The notes under the pieces are model-generated. The model was not told where the DNA came from and searched no databases. It was given only the letters and a program-made list of their open reading frames with translations. Position numbers and translations under genes: made by a program. Shown one piece after another: positions 8,458-16,198 of a stretch of DNA of 40,089 nucleotides. Numbering within the stretch: the first letter of the stretch is position 1; every line of letters begins with the position of its first letter. Source of the DNA: DATLFS01 sp035540935 (GTDB lineage Bacteria; Actinomycetota; CADDZG01; WHSQ01); the NCBI GenBank assembly GCA_035540935.1, contig DATLFS010000053.1:1-40089 (forward strand), written 5' to 3'.

Positions 8458-9211
8458 ACGGGCGGCTCCAGCCCGAGTCGTATTCGACCGCCACCAGGCA
8501 CAGCCCGTGCGGCGGCGCCACCGGACCTGCGGCGGAGCGATCGCGCGCCGCCAGAACCGCACGTATCTCTTCCGGGTTGCGACGACCTTCTCCTACCTGC
8601 ACGAGGGTCCCGACGAGCGAGCGGACCATCTGTTGAATGAACGCATTCGCCCGCGCCCGGATGCGTATCAAGCTTCCGACGCGCGCCGCGCGGAGCTCGA
8701 ACAGCACGCGCTCGGCCGAAGCCGAATCGTCGGGAAGACGCCCGAACGAGCGGAAGTCGTGCGGGCCGGTCAGGTGGCCGGCCGCCTCGTTCATCGCATC
8801 TACGTCCAGCCGGCCGGGGTGATGCCATGCGGTGCGGGCGAGGAAAGGGTCGGGGACCGCGTCGTCCCACAGCGCGTAGATGTAGGCGCGCGACCGCGCC
8901 GAGAAACGAGCGTGGAAGTCATCCGGTGCGGGCGCGACCGCCGTGACGGCGATCGACGGCCCGCACATGCCGTTCAGCGCCTTCAACACGTCCTCTGGAT
9001 CGGCGTCGTCAGGCGCGCCGGGCGCAGAGACGACCTGGCCAAGGGCGTGCACGCCCGCGTCGGTGCGCCCGGCGCAGGCGGTTTCGATCGGCCGCCCGAA
9101 CAGCTTGTCGAGCGCGCTCTCGAGATCGCCCTGTACGGTCCGCACGTCCGGCTGCCGCGCGAACCCGCGGAAGGGAGCGCCGTCGTAGGCGAGGTCGACG
9201 CGAAGGTTCAG
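8441..9211 (-). CDS. truA: tRNA pseudouridine(38-40) synthase TruA
   Basis: Isomerises uridines 38-40 of the tRNA anticodon arm. The catalytic aspartate is D51 in CAGRTDAGVHA. Other family motifs are DFHARFSARSR and the late FIQQMVRSLVG. The first GTG in frame (9145) would delete the conserved N-terminal strand, but translation of the upstream DNA gives LRVDLAYDGAPFRGFARQPD, a classic TruA start. No ATG, GTG or TTG lies further upstream in frame near this segment. The best start is CTG at 9211, which overlaps the rplQ stop as CTGA with a GAGGA-type sequence upstream. That makes a 256-aa protein and a probable coupled, non-canonical start. Confidence 0.92.
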   Translation of the reverse strand: MNLRVDLAYDGAPFRGFARQPDVRTVQGDLESALDKLFGRPIETACAGRTDAGVHALGQVVSAPGAPDDADPEDVLKALNGMCGPSIAVTAVAPAPDDFHARFSARSRAYIYALWDDAVPDPFLARTAWHHPGRLDVDAMNEAAGHLTGPHDFRSFGRLPDDSASAERVLFELRAARVGSLIRIRARANAFIQQMVRSLVGTLVQVGEGRRNPEEIRAVLAARDRSAAGPVAPPHGLCLVAVEYDSGWSRPFDPAA

Positions 9212-9822
9212 GAGGTTTGCTCGTCCTCGCCCGGCTCGTCCTGCGAGGTGGGCGCCACGGCATCACCCGGCGCGCCGGTGGGCTCTTCGCCGCTCGCCTC
9301 GTCGGAAGCCTCTTCCCGCGACTCCTCGACGACCTCTTCGTCGTCTTCCCCCGGCGCCTCGTCCGCGGCACGGGCCTCCGGGGACCGGCCCGCGGGTCGG
9401 GCGGGGCGTCGGATGCGACGCCGTCGCGCGGTCTCGGCGTCTTCGTCATCGCCGGCCACGGGACGCGCTCCCTCGACCAGCTCGATGATCGCCATCGCCG
9501 CGCCGTCACCGCTGCGGGTGCCGAGCTTGAGCACGCGGGTGTAACCGCCGGCGCGGCCGGCGAAGCGCGGGCCGATGTCGGCGAAAAGCTTGTGGACGAT
9601 GCTGCGGTCCTCGATCTCCGACAGCACCTGACGCCGGTGGTGGAGGTCGTCCGTCTTGGCCTTGGTTATGAGCCGCTCGGCGAACGGACGGAGCGCCTTC
9701 GCCTTCGCCTCCGTCGTGCGCACACGCTCGTGCTCGAAGAGAGACAGCGCCAGGTTGCGCATCATCAGCTTCTGGTGCTTCGGACCGGATCCGAACCGGG
9801 GACCCTTCTTCGGCTGCGGCAC
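9208..9822 (-). CDS. rplQ: Ribosomal protein L17 (bL17) with long charged C-terminal tail
   Basis: 50S protein near the exit tunnel. The core at residues 1-118 carries the family signature (GPKHQKLMMRNLALSLFEHE, then ADIGPRFAGRAGGYTRVLKLGTRSGDGA). The product is 204 aa. Residues about 119-204 form an added tail: first arginine-rich (TARRRRIRRPARPAGR), then strongly acidic and disordered-looking (GEDDEEVVEESREE). C-terminal tails on L17 are known in high-GC actinobacteria, but this one nearly doubles the protein. The gene lies 1 nt after rpoA and its stop overlaps the truA start. Confidence 0.95.
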   Translation of the reverse strand: MPQPKKGPRFGSGPKHQKLMMRNLALSLFEHERVRTTEAKAKALRPFAERLITKAKTDDLHHRRQVLSEIEDRSIVHKLFADIGPRFAGRAGGYTRVLKLGTRSGDGAAMAIIELVEGARPVAGDDEDAETARRRRIRRPARPAGRSPEARAADEAPGEDDEEVVEESREEASDEASGEEPTGAPGDAVAPTSQDEPGEDEQTS

Positions 9823-9823
9823 G

Positions 9824-10765
9824 CTAGAACTCCTTCTTGCTGAGCTCCAGCCCGAGCTCTTCCAGCTTCGCCTTGACCTCGTCGATCGACTTCTGCCCGA
9901 AGTTGCGGATCTCGAGCAGGTCCTCTTCGCTCTTCTGAACCAGCTCGCCGACCGTCTGGACGCCTTCGCGCTTCAGACAGTTGTAGGAGCGGACGGTGAA
10001 CTCGAGCTCTTCGATCGGGGTGGCCATGATGCCCGAAGCCTCTTCCTCGCCGGGCTCGGGACCGAGCACCAGACCGGCGCTGCCCGCGCCGACGCCGGAG
10101 AAGAGCTGGAAGAGCTCGACGAGCGTCGCCCCGGCCGACGAGAGGGCGTCCTTGGGCGACATCGCGCCGTTCGTCTCGACGTCGAGGATGAGCCGGTCGT
10201 AGTTCGTCATCTGCTCGACACGGGTCGGCTCGACCTCGTACGTCACGCGCGTCACGGGCGAGAAGAGCGCGTCGATCGGGATCGTGCCGATCGCCTTGTC
10301 CGAGGACGAACCGGCCGCGACGTAGCCACGGCCCTGCTCGACCCGCAGCTCGACCGAAAGCGTCGCCTTCTTGTTCAGCGTCGCGATGTGCTGGTCGGGG
10401 TTGAGGATCTCGACACCCGCGGGCAGCTCGATGTCGCCGGCCGTCACCTCCGCCGGACCCGTCACCTTCAGATGGATGTTGGTGGGCTCCTCGTTATCGC
10501 TCTTGACCACGAGCTCCTTCAGGTTGAGAACGATGTCCGTCACGTCCTCGGTGACCCCGTCGATCGTGGAGAACTCATGCAGGACGCCGTCGACCTTCAT
10601 CTGTGTGATCGAGGCACCCGGGATCGAGGAGAGAAGCGTCCGCCGGAGCGAATTCCCCAGCGTGTATCCGAAGCCGGGCTCGAGCGGCTCGATCGTGAAC
10701 TTGGAGCGGACGTCCGAGATCTCCTCTTCCGAGATCTGCGGGCGTTGCACGATTAGCAGGTCCAT
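9824..10765 (-). CDS. rpoA: RNA polymerase alpha subunit
   Basis: Assembles RNA polymerase as a dimer that nucleates beta and beta', and contacts activators and UP elements. The 313-aa product has the N-terminal domain with the GFGYTLGNSLRRTLLSSIPG dimer/assembly motif (about 31-50). An acidic linker (GPEPGEEEASG) is followed by a C-terminal domain with SYNCLKREGVQTVGEL and LLEIRNFGQKS, the helix-hairpin-helix DNA-contact region. Start ATG at 10765 has GAGAGGAGC just upstream. It lies between rpsD and rplQ, the standard alpha-operon order. Confidence 0.98.
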   Translation of the reverse strand: MDLLIVQRPQISEEEISDVRSKFTIEPLEPGFGYTLGNSLRRTLLSSIPGASITQMKVDGVLHEFSTIDGVTEDVTDIVLNLKELVVKSDNEEPTNIHLKVTGPAEVTAGDIELPAGVEILNPDQHIATLNKKATLSVELRVEQGRGYVAAGSSSDKAIGTIPIDALFSPVTRVTYEVEPTRVEQMTNYDRLILDVETNGAMSPKDALSSAGATLVELFQLFSGVGAGSAGLVLGPEPGEEEASGIMATPIEELEFTVRSYNCLKREGVQTVGELVQKSEEDLLEIRNFGQKSIDEVKAKLEELGLELSKKEF

Positions 10766-10831
10766 GAAGCTCCTCTCTTGCGGCGGACAGCGCAGGCGGT
10801 CGCCGTCGCGCCGGGTTGTTACGTTGTTGAA

Positions 10832-11458
10832 CTACTTCGAGTAGTACTCGACGATCAGCTGCTCTTGGACCGGAGCGTCGATCTGACGGCGGTCCGGGAG
10901 GGAACGCACCTCGACGGAGAGGTCGCGGAGGTTCGACGACAGCCAGTCGGGTATCTCGCGCCCCTCGGCGTACGACGCGTTCTCAACGATGCGCCCCATG
11001 GTCTTGGCCTTGCCGCGCACCGAAACCACGTCGCCCGGCTTAACGCGGAACGACGGGATGTCGACCTTCTTGCCGTTGACCTCGAAGTGTCCGTGCACCA
11101 CCAGCTGCCGCGCCATCGGGCGGTTCATCGCGAACCCCGCGCGGTAGACGACGTTGTCGAGGCGCGACTCGCAGATGCGCATCAGCTCCTCGCCGGTCAC
11201 GCCCTTGGAACGCGACGCCTCTTCGTAATAGCGACGGAACTGCTTCTCGAGGACGCCGTAGAAGCGCTTGGCCTTCTGCTTCTCACGGAGCTGCAGCAGA
11301 TACTCGGACTCGCGCACGCGGCCGCGGCCGTGTTGCCCGGGAGGGGGACGGCCCTTCTCGATCGGGCACTTCGGGGACTCGCATCGTGTCCCCTTCAGGA
11401 ACAGCTTGGTCTTCTCGCGACGGCAGAGCCGGCACACCGGGCCGGTGTAGCGAGCCAT
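10832..11458 (-). CDS. rpsD: Ribosomal protein S4 (uS4), zinc-binding form
   Basis: Primary 16S rRNA-binding protein that nucleates 30S assembly and, in some bacteria, represses the alpha operon. The 208-aa product carries four cysteines, C9, C12, C26 and C31, the zinc-knuckle (C+) form of S4. The S4 RNA-binding domain is seen at SRLDNVVYRAGFAMNRPMAR and QLVVHGHFEVNGKKVDIPS. The ATG shares one base with the rpsK stop (TGATG), indicating coupled translation. A 66-nt gap separates it from rpoA; I see no clear promoter in it. Confidence 0.97.
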   Translation of the reverse strand: MARYTGPVCRLCRREKTKLFLKGTRCESPKCPIEKGRPPPGQHGRGRVRESEYLLQLREKQKAKRFYGVLEKQFRRYYEEASRSKGVTGEELMRICESRLDNVVYRAGFAMNRPMARQLVVHGHFEVNGKKVDIPSFRVKPGDVVSVRGKAKTMGRIVENASYAEGREIPDWLSSNLRDLSVEVRSLPDRRQIDAPVQEQLIVEYYSK

Positions 11459-11856
11459 CAGACACGCCTCCGCTTGCGCGGACGGCAGCCGTTGTGCGGC
11501 ACAGGGGTCACGTCACGGATGCCGAGCACCTCGAGGCCCGATGCCTGCAGTGAGCGGATCGCGGTCTCGCGGCCGGAGCCGGGGCCCTTGACCAGCACGT
11601 CGACGCGCCGGACACCGTGCTCCTGCGCACGGCGCGACGCCGCCTCGGCCGCCAGCTGCGCGGCGAATGGGGTGGACTTGCGCGATCCCTTGAAGCCGAC
11701 GTTTCCCGCCGACGCCCAAGACAGCACGTTCCCCTCGACATCGGTGATCGAGATGATCGTGTTGTTGAACGTCGACTTGATGTGCGCTACACCGTGGACG
11801 ACGTTCTTCTTTTCCTTCCGGCGAGCCTTCTTCGCCTTGCCTTTCGGAGGTGCCAA
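11458..11856 (-). CDS. rpsK: Ribosomal protein S11 (uS11)
   Basis: 30S platform protein next to the E-site mRNA path. The 132-aa product has a basic N-terminal extension (KGKAKKARRKEKKN), the core VHGVAHIKSTFNNTIISITD, and the C-terminal signature GLEVLGIRDVTPVPHNGCRPRKRRRV. The start is ATG at 11856, 28 nt after rpsM. Its stop overlaps the rpsD start by one base. Confidence 0.97.
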   Translation of the reverse strand: MAPPKGKAKKARRKEKKNVVHGVAHIKSTFNNTIISITDVEGNVLSWASAGNVGFKGSRKSTPFAAQLAAEAASRRAQEHGVRRVDVLVKGPGSGRETAIRSLQASGLEVLGIRDVTPVPHNGCRPRKRRRV

Positions 11857-11884
11857 GACTTCCCTTCCTCTTCCTCGTCGTCCT

Positions 11885-12262
11885 CTACTTCTTGACCTTC
11901 TTCTTGCCGGCCACGGTCTTCTTCGGGCCCTTGCGCGTGCGCGCGTTCGTGTGCGTCCGCTGCCCGTGCACCGGGAGGCCGCGCCGATGGCGGATCCCCT
12001 GGTAGGAGCCGATCTCGATCTTGCGCTTGATGTTCTGGTTCACTTCACGACGAAGATCACCCTCGACGCGATACGAGGCGGAGATCCAGTCGCGGATACG
12101 GACGATCTCGTCGTCCGTCAGGTCGCGCACCCGCGTCGACGGGTCGACCTTCGCGCCGATGCACGTGTCGATGGCCTTCGTCGGCCCGATCCCGTAGATG
12201 TAGGTGAGGCCGACATCGAGCCGCTTCTCGCGGGGGAGGTCGACTCCTGCGATACGTGCCAC
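11885..12262 (-). CDS. rpsM: Ribosomal protein S13 (uS13)
   Basis: 30S head protein forming intersubunit bridges with L5 and L31 and touching the P-site tRNA through its tail. The 125-aa product starts MARIAGVDLPREKRLDVGLTY, contains the helix-hairpin-helix stretch YIYGIGPTKA, the conserved GSYQGIRHRRGLPVHGQRTH, and a lysine-rich C-terminal tail (KGPKKTVAGKKKVKK). It follows rpmJ by 12 nt and has a GGAGAGAAG-type ribosome site. Confidence 0.97.
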   Translation of the reverse strand: MARIAGVDLPREKRLDVGLTYIYGIGPTKAIDTCIGAKVDPSTRVRDLTDDEIVRIRDWISASYRVEGDLRREVNQNIKRKIEIGSYQGIRHRRGLPVHGQRTHTNARTRKGPKKTVAGKKKVKK

Positions 12263-12274
12263 TGGCTTCTCTCC

Positions 12275-12388
12275 TTAGCCCTGACGCTGCTTGTGTCGCG
12301 GGTTCGAGCAGATGACCATGACCGAGCCGCGACGGCGGATGATCTTGCACTTGTCACAGATCTTCTTCACGCTCGGTCGAACCTTCAT
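12275..12388 (-). CDS. rpmJ: Ribosomal protein L36 (bL36), zinc-binding form
   Basis: Smallest 50S protein: 37 aa, beginning MKVRPSVKKICDKCK and ending SNPRHKQRQG. A zinc ribbon is formed by C11, C14, C27 and H32, so this is the zinc-dependent (C+) paralogue. It lies between infA (10 nt) and rpsM (12 nt), its standard position. It was recognised by translating the gap on the minus strand because it is shorter than typical gene-finder cut-offs. Confidence 0.96.
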   Translation of the reverse strand: MKVRPSVKKICDKCKIIRRRGSVMVICSNPRHKQRQG

Positions 12389-12398
12389 CCCCTGCTCC

Positions 12399-12644
12399 CT
12401 ACTTGTAGCGATAGACGACGCGGCCGCGAGTCAGGTCGTACGGCGAGAGCTCGACCAGGACCCGGTCGCCCGGAAGGATCCGGATGTAGTGCATCCGCAT
12501 CTTTCCGGAGATGTGAGCGAGGACCTTGTGGCCGTTCTCGAGCTCGACGCGGAACATGGCGTTCGGCAAGGGCTCGATGACCGTGCCCTCGACCTGGATG
12601 CCCTCTTCCTTGCCGCTCGACTGCTTCTCTTTGTTCTTGGCCAC
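12399..12644 (-). CDS. infA: Translation initiation factor IF-1
   Basis: Binds the 30S A site and assists IF-2 and IF-3 in initiation. Single OB-fold: EGTVIEPLPNAMFRVELENG, then VLAHISGKMRMHYIRILPGD and the C-terminal SPYDLTRGRVVYRYK. From GTG at 12644 it is 81 aa, about 8-9 residues longer than the usual 72-73, with a lysine/glutamate-rich N-terminal extension (AKNKEKQSSGKEEG). No internal start gives a complete OB-fold, which favours the GTG; the Shine-Dalgarno is only moderate (GAGG about 8 nt upstream). It is first in its unit, downstream of a candidate promoter. Confidence 0.93.
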   Translation of the reverse strand: MAKNKEKQSSGKEEGIQVEGTVIEPLPNAMFRVELENGHKVLAHISGKMRMHYIRILPGDRVLVELSPYDLTRGRVVYRYK

Positions 12645-12693
12645 GCGCGAGCCTCGACCGCCTTCCGTTGTGATCAATGGCCGGCTCGCGCAA

Positions 12694-12713
12694 CGCGCCC
12701 CCGCCGGGGCGCG
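12694..12713 (-). promoter_or_regulatory. Leader hairpin upstream of infA
   Basis: A perfect 8-bp stem CGCGCCCC / GGGGCGCG with a 4-nt loop lies between the predicted infA promoter and the infA start. It could be a leader structure, or a terminator for readthrough from map. No U-tract follows it. Confidence 0.4.
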
Positions 12714-12742
12714 CGGACAGACTGGAGCCGGACCGGCAGGAC

Positions 12743-12771
12743 AGCATAACAGGGCGGTCGAGGACCGTCGA
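12743..12771 (-). promoter_or_regulatory. Candidate promoter for infA-rpmJ-rpsM-rpsK-rpsD-rpoA
   Basis: TCGACG (-35, 12771-12766), a 17-bp spacer and TATGCT (-10, 12748-12743), with TGT immediately upstream of the -10 making an extended element. It lies in the 168-bp gap between map and infA and predicts a leader of about 90 nt. The gap holds no gene. Confidence 0.5.
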
Positions 12772-12812
12772 GCGGCAGGAACCGTGTTTCCGCAGGTCAA
12801 CCGGCAGATCGG

Positions 12813-13571
12813 TCATCGGCGCTCACGCCGCGTCAGGACCTCGTGGCCCTCGGGTGTGATGGCCACGGTGTGCTCGAAGTGGGCGGAGAGGCTGCCGTCG
12901 GCTGTGACCACCGTCCATCCGTCCCCCAGGACCTTCGTCTCCGGCCCGCCGAGGTTGACCATCGGCTCGATCGCCAGCGTCATCCCGGTGGAGAGCACCT
13001 CGCGGCGGCCGGGCGGGCCGTAGTTCGGGATCTGCGGCTCCTCGTGGAGCGCGCGGCCCACCCCGTGGCCGACGTACTCCCGCACCACCGAGTAGCCGGC
13101 CGTCTCGGCCACCTGCTCGACGGCATGACCTACATCCCCCAGACGCTTGCCCGGGCTGCACTGCTCGATCGCGGCGTCGAGGCTGGCCTCCGTGGTCTTC
13201 AGCAGCGCCGCCGCCTCGGCAGTCACCTCGCCGACGGGGAATGTCCAGGCAGAGTCGGCATGGAAGCCCTCGAGGAAGACCCCCACGTCGATCGAGATGA
13301 TGTCCCCATCCTCGAGCACGACGTCGGCGCTCGGGATCCCGTGGACGATGACGTCGTTGGGCGAGGCGCAGATCGATCCGGGGAACCCCCGGTAGCCCTT
13401 GAACGAAGGTTTCGCGCCCGCCGAGGTGATCGCCTCCTCCGCGATCTCGTCGAGGCGCGCGGTCGTGATACCGGGCCGCAGGGCGTCCTCGAGGCGGTTA
13501 AGCGTGTCGGTGAGGATCGCCCCGGCGCGCCGCATCGACGCGATCTCCTCGGGCGACTTCTTGTAGATCAT
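12813..13571 (-). CDS. map: Methionine aminopeptidase, type I
   Basis: Removes the initiator methionine from nascent proteins at the ribosome. The 252-aa product lacks an N-terminal zinc finger. The dinuclear metal ligands are visible in family positions: D95, D106, H169, E202 and E233, with substrate histidine H78 in VHGIPS. The segments SIDVGVFLEGFHADSAWTF and GHGVGRALHEEP are diagnostic. It starts 3 nt after the adk stop and is followed by a 168-bp promoter-bearing gap, so it closes the spc-type unit, as is usual in Actinomycetota. Confidence 0.97.
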   Translation of the reverse strand: MIYKKSPEEIASMRRAGAILTDTLNRLEDALRPGITTARLDEIAEEAITSAGAKPSFKGYRGFPGSICASPNDVIVHGIPSADVVLEDGDIISIDVGVFLEGFHADSAWTFPVGEVTAEAAALLKTTEASLDAAIEQCSPGKRLGDVGHAVEQVAETAGYSVVREYVGHGVGRALHEEPQIPNYGPPGRREVLSTGMTLAIEPMVNLGGPETKVLGDGWTVVTADGSLSAHFEHTVAITPEGHEVLTRRERR

Positions 13572-13574
13572 CTG

Positions 13575-14213
13575 CTAGAGCACCGCGACGATGCGGTCGA
13601 AGACCTCGTCCATGGTCCCGACGCCGTCGACCTCCTTGAGCAGGCCGCGGTCGGCGTAGTGCTGCTTCAGGGGCTCGGTCTGCTCGTGATAGAGGCGCAG
13701 GCGCTCCCGCACCTTCTCGTTCGCCTCGTCGTCGAAGCGGCGGGTGACGTTGCCGCCGCAGGTGTCGCAGGTCCAGTTGCTCTGCGGCGGCGCATCGACG
13801 TGGTAGTTGCGCCCGCAGTTCGTGCAGACCCTCCGCCCGGTGATGCGCCGCAGGGAGATCTCCTCGGGCACCTCGAGGGCGAGGGCGGCATCGAGTCGGG
13901 CTCCCTGCTGCTCGAGGATCCGGTCGAGCGCCTCCGCCTGCTCGATGTTGCGGGGGAAACCGTCGAGGAGGAAGCCGGACCGGGCATCGTCGGCCGACAG
14001 CCGTTCGCCGACGACCTGGATGGTCAGCTCGTTCGGCACTAGACGGCCGCTCTCGACGTATTCCTTGACCTTGTCCCCCAGCTCGGTGCCGGATGAGATC
14101 GCCCAGCGGAAGATGTCGCCGGTCGCGATCGCGGGGACGCCGAGCTTCTCCGCGATCCGCTTGCCCTGCGTTCCCTTGCCGGCACCTTGTGGGCCGAAGA
14201 CCACGAGGCGCAC
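13575..14213 (-). CDS. adk: Adenylate kinase with zinc-binding LID
   Basis: Catalyses ATP + AMP to 2 ADP. The 212-aa product is of the long-LID type. The P-loop GPQGAGKGT spans 7-15, the AMP-binding segment is TGDIFRWAI, and FLLDGFPRN lies at 81-89. The LID carries C130, C133, C149 and C152, a four-cysteine structural zinc site. RFDDEANEKVRERL follows. The start is GTG at 14213 sharing one base with the secY stop (TAGTG), implying coupling. Confidence 0.97.
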   Translation of the reverse strand: MRLVVFGPQGAGKGTQGKRIAEKLGVPAIATGDIFRWAISSGTELGDKVKEYVESGRLVPNELTIQVVGERLSADDARSGFLLDGFPRNIEQAEALDRILEQQGARLDAALALEVPEEISLRRITGRRVCTNCGRNYHVDAPPQSNWTCDTCGGNVTRRFDDEANEKVRERLRLYHEQTEPLKQHYADRGLLKEVDGVGTMDEVFDRIVAVL

Positions 14214-15508
14214 TACTTGAGGAATCCCTCGTAGTGACGCATCGTCAGCTGAGATTCGATCTGCTTCATCGTCTCGAGCGTCACACCGACGGTGATGAGG
14301 ATGGACGTGCCGCCGAACGGCAGAGCCTGGATGTTCTGCCAGGCGAGCACGATAGACGGAAGCAACGCGATCGCCGCGATGAAGAGGGCGCCCGGCAACG
14401 TGATGCGCGAGAGGATGCGGTCGAGGTACTCCGCGGTCTGGCGTCCGGGACGGATGCCGGGGATGAACCCGCCGTACTTCTTCATGTTGTCGGCCTGATC
14501 GACCGGGTTGAACGAGATCGCCGTGTAGAAGTAGGCGAAGAACACGACCATCGTCCCGTAGATGATCATGTAGGTGATGCTCGCGGGGTTCACCAGATTG
14601 TTCTCGATGAAGCTCTGGATCGAGGAGTTCTGGATCGTGTTCTGCAGCAGCGTCGGTATGTAAAGCACCGACGAAGCGAAGATGATCGGGATGATGCCGG
14701 CCTGGTTGACCTTGAGCGGGATGTACACCTGACCGCCCCCGTACATCTTGCGGCCGACGACCCTCTTCGCGTACTGAACCGGGATGCGTCGCTGCCCCTG
14801 CTCCATGATCACGATGGCCACGATGATCAGCAGACCGATGGCTACGATCCCGAGGAAGGTCCCGAGCCCCTTCTGCGCCAGGATGCTCCCGCCCTCGCTC
14901 GGAAGCGTCGACACGATCGAGGCGAAGATGAGGATCGACATGCCGTTCCCGATCCCGCGCGAGGTGATCAACTCACCCAGCCACATGATCAGAGCGGTTC
15001 CCGCCGTCAGCGACAGCACGATCAGCATGACCCGCGGCGGCGTGAAGGTGGGGATGAGGTCGACCCCCGCGCCGGTCGCGTCGGTGATGCCGCCCTGGTG
15101 GAACAGGAAAGCGAGACCGGTCGACTGCAGCATCGCGAGCAGCACCGTCAGGTAGCGGGTCCACTGGTTGATCTTCTTGTAGCCGGACTCGCCTTCCTTC
15201 TGCCACGCCTCGAGCTTCGGGATCACGACGGTGAGCAGCTGCATGATGATCGACGAGGTGATGTAAGGCATGATGCCGAGGGCGAAGATCGCCATCTGCG
15301 TCAGCGCACCGCCCGAGAACAGGTTGATGAACGCGAAGACGCTGCCCGACGCGTTCGCCGCGAACCGCTGGGCCGCCTGCACGTCGATGCCCGGTGTCGG
15401 GACGTGCGCGCCGAACCGGTAGATAGCGATGATGAGCAGCGTGAAGAGGATCTTCTTGCGCAGATCGGGGATCTTGAAGGCGCTGACGAACGACCCGAGG
15501 AGGTTCAT
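14213..15508 (-). CDS. secY: Protein translocase subunit SecY
   Basis: Channel subunit of the Sec translocon in the cytoplasmic membrane. The 431-aa product shows about ten hydrophobic helices, an N-terminal FKIPDLRKKILFTLL, the plug/TM2 region with GGALTQMAIFALGIMPYITSSI, and cytoplasmic loops with QRRIPVQYAKRV and FNPVDQADNMKKYGG. ATG at 15508 is chosen over a GTG 24 nt upstream: it gives the usual MNLL-type start, has a GAGGGG sequence upstream, and makes an ATGA overlap with the rplO stop. Confidence 0.97.
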   Translation of the reverse strand: MNLLGSFVSAFKIPDLRKKILFTLLIIAIYRFGAHVPTPGIDVQAAQRFAANASGSVFAFINLFSGGALTQMAIFALGIMPYITSSIIMQLLTVVIPKLEAWQKEGESGYKKINQWTRYLTVLLAMLQSTGLAFLFHQGGITDATGAGVDLIPTFTPPRVMLIVLSLTAGTALIMWLGELITSRGIGNGMSILIFASIVSTLPSEGGSILAQKGLGTFLGIVAIGLLIIVAIVIMEQGQRRIPVQYAKRVVGRKMYGGGQVYIPLKVNQAGIIPIIFASSVLYIPTLLQNTIQNSSIQSFIENNLVNPASITYMIIYGTMVVFFAYFYTAISFNPVDQADNMKKYGGFIPGIRPGRQTAEYLDRILSRITLPGALFIAAIALLPSIVLAWQNIQALPFGGTSILITVGVTLETMKQIESQLTMRHYEGFLK

Positions 15509-15978
15509 TTGCCGCCCCTCTTCCTCGTCCACTTCGCCGGCAGCTCGATGATCTCGACGCTCCCGCCTGCCTCCTCGATCTTCGCGCGAGCGCTGCCGCT
15601 GACGGCATGAGCGCGCACCGTGAGAGCGCGGTCGACGTCGCCGGTTCCCAGGATCTTGACCCGTGGGTCGCGGCCTGAGATCAGACCGGCGCGCCGTAGC
15701 TCCGCAGGTCCGATCGACGCCGTCTCGATGCGCGCGAGGTCGCCCACGTTGACCGCTTCGTAGACGACGCGGTTCGGCGGGGTGAACCCCTTGAGCTTCG
15801 GTACCCGGCGCACGAGCGGCATCTGACCGCCCTCGAAGAACGCCTTGACCTCGCCTCTCGCCTTCGTCCCCTTGGTGCCGCGGCCGGCGGTCTTACCCTT
15901 GCCCGAACCCTCTCCACGGCCGACACGGGTCCGGCTCTTGCGTGCGCCCTTCGGCGGCTTCAACTCATGCGGCTTCAC
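15505..15978 (-). CDS. rplO: Ribosomal protein L15 (uL15)
   Basis: 50S protein; 157 aa. Starts MKPHELKPPKGARKSRTRVG with the glycine-rich GRGEGSGKGKTAGRGTKGTKAR loop (about 21-42), and ends with the SGSARAKIEEAGGSVEIIEL segment. It sits between rpmD and secY as in nearly all spc operons and overlaps secY by 4 nt. Confidence 0.97.
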   Translation of the reverse strand: MKPHELKPPKGARKSRTRVGRGEGSGKGKTAGRGTKGTKARGEVKAFFEGGQMPLVRRVPKLKGFTPPNRVVYEAVNVGDLARIETASIGPAELRRAGLISGRDPRVKILGTGDVDRALTVRAHAVSGSARAKIEEAGGSVEIIELPAKWTRKRGGK

Positions 15979-16002
15979 GATTCCTCGATCCTCGTCTCGT
16001 CG

Positions 16003-16188
16003 TTACTCGTCGGTCTCTTCGACCTCGATCAGATGCTCCACCGCGCGCACCATGCCGCGGATCTCGGGCTTGTCCTCGTGCACGACCGTGTGGCCGAGCC
16101 TCTTCAGCCCGAGGGCGCGGATCGTGCCCTGCTGCTTCGCTCCGCGACTTATCGCGGAGCGCACTTGGGTGATCTTGAGCTTCGACAT
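16003..16188 (-). CDS. rpmD: Ribosomal protein L30 (uL30)
   Basis: Small 50S protein; 61 aa. Starts with KLKITQVRSAISRGAKQQGT, followed by the conserved LGLKRLGHTVVHEDKPEIRGM and an acidic end. It follows rpsE by 10 nt. L30 is absent from some bacterial lineages but retained here. Confidence 0.95.
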   Translation of the reverse strand: MSKLKITQVRSAISRGAKQQGTIRALGLKRLGHTVVHEDKPEIRGMVRAVEHLIEVEETDE

Positions 16189-16198
16189 CCCTTGGCCC

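Noticed and set aside
7802..9544. 580-codon plus-strand open frame across rpsI, rplM, truA and rplQ
   Set aside because: It is antisense to four well-supported genes, has no family-like motifs and no ribosome site of note; GC-driven.
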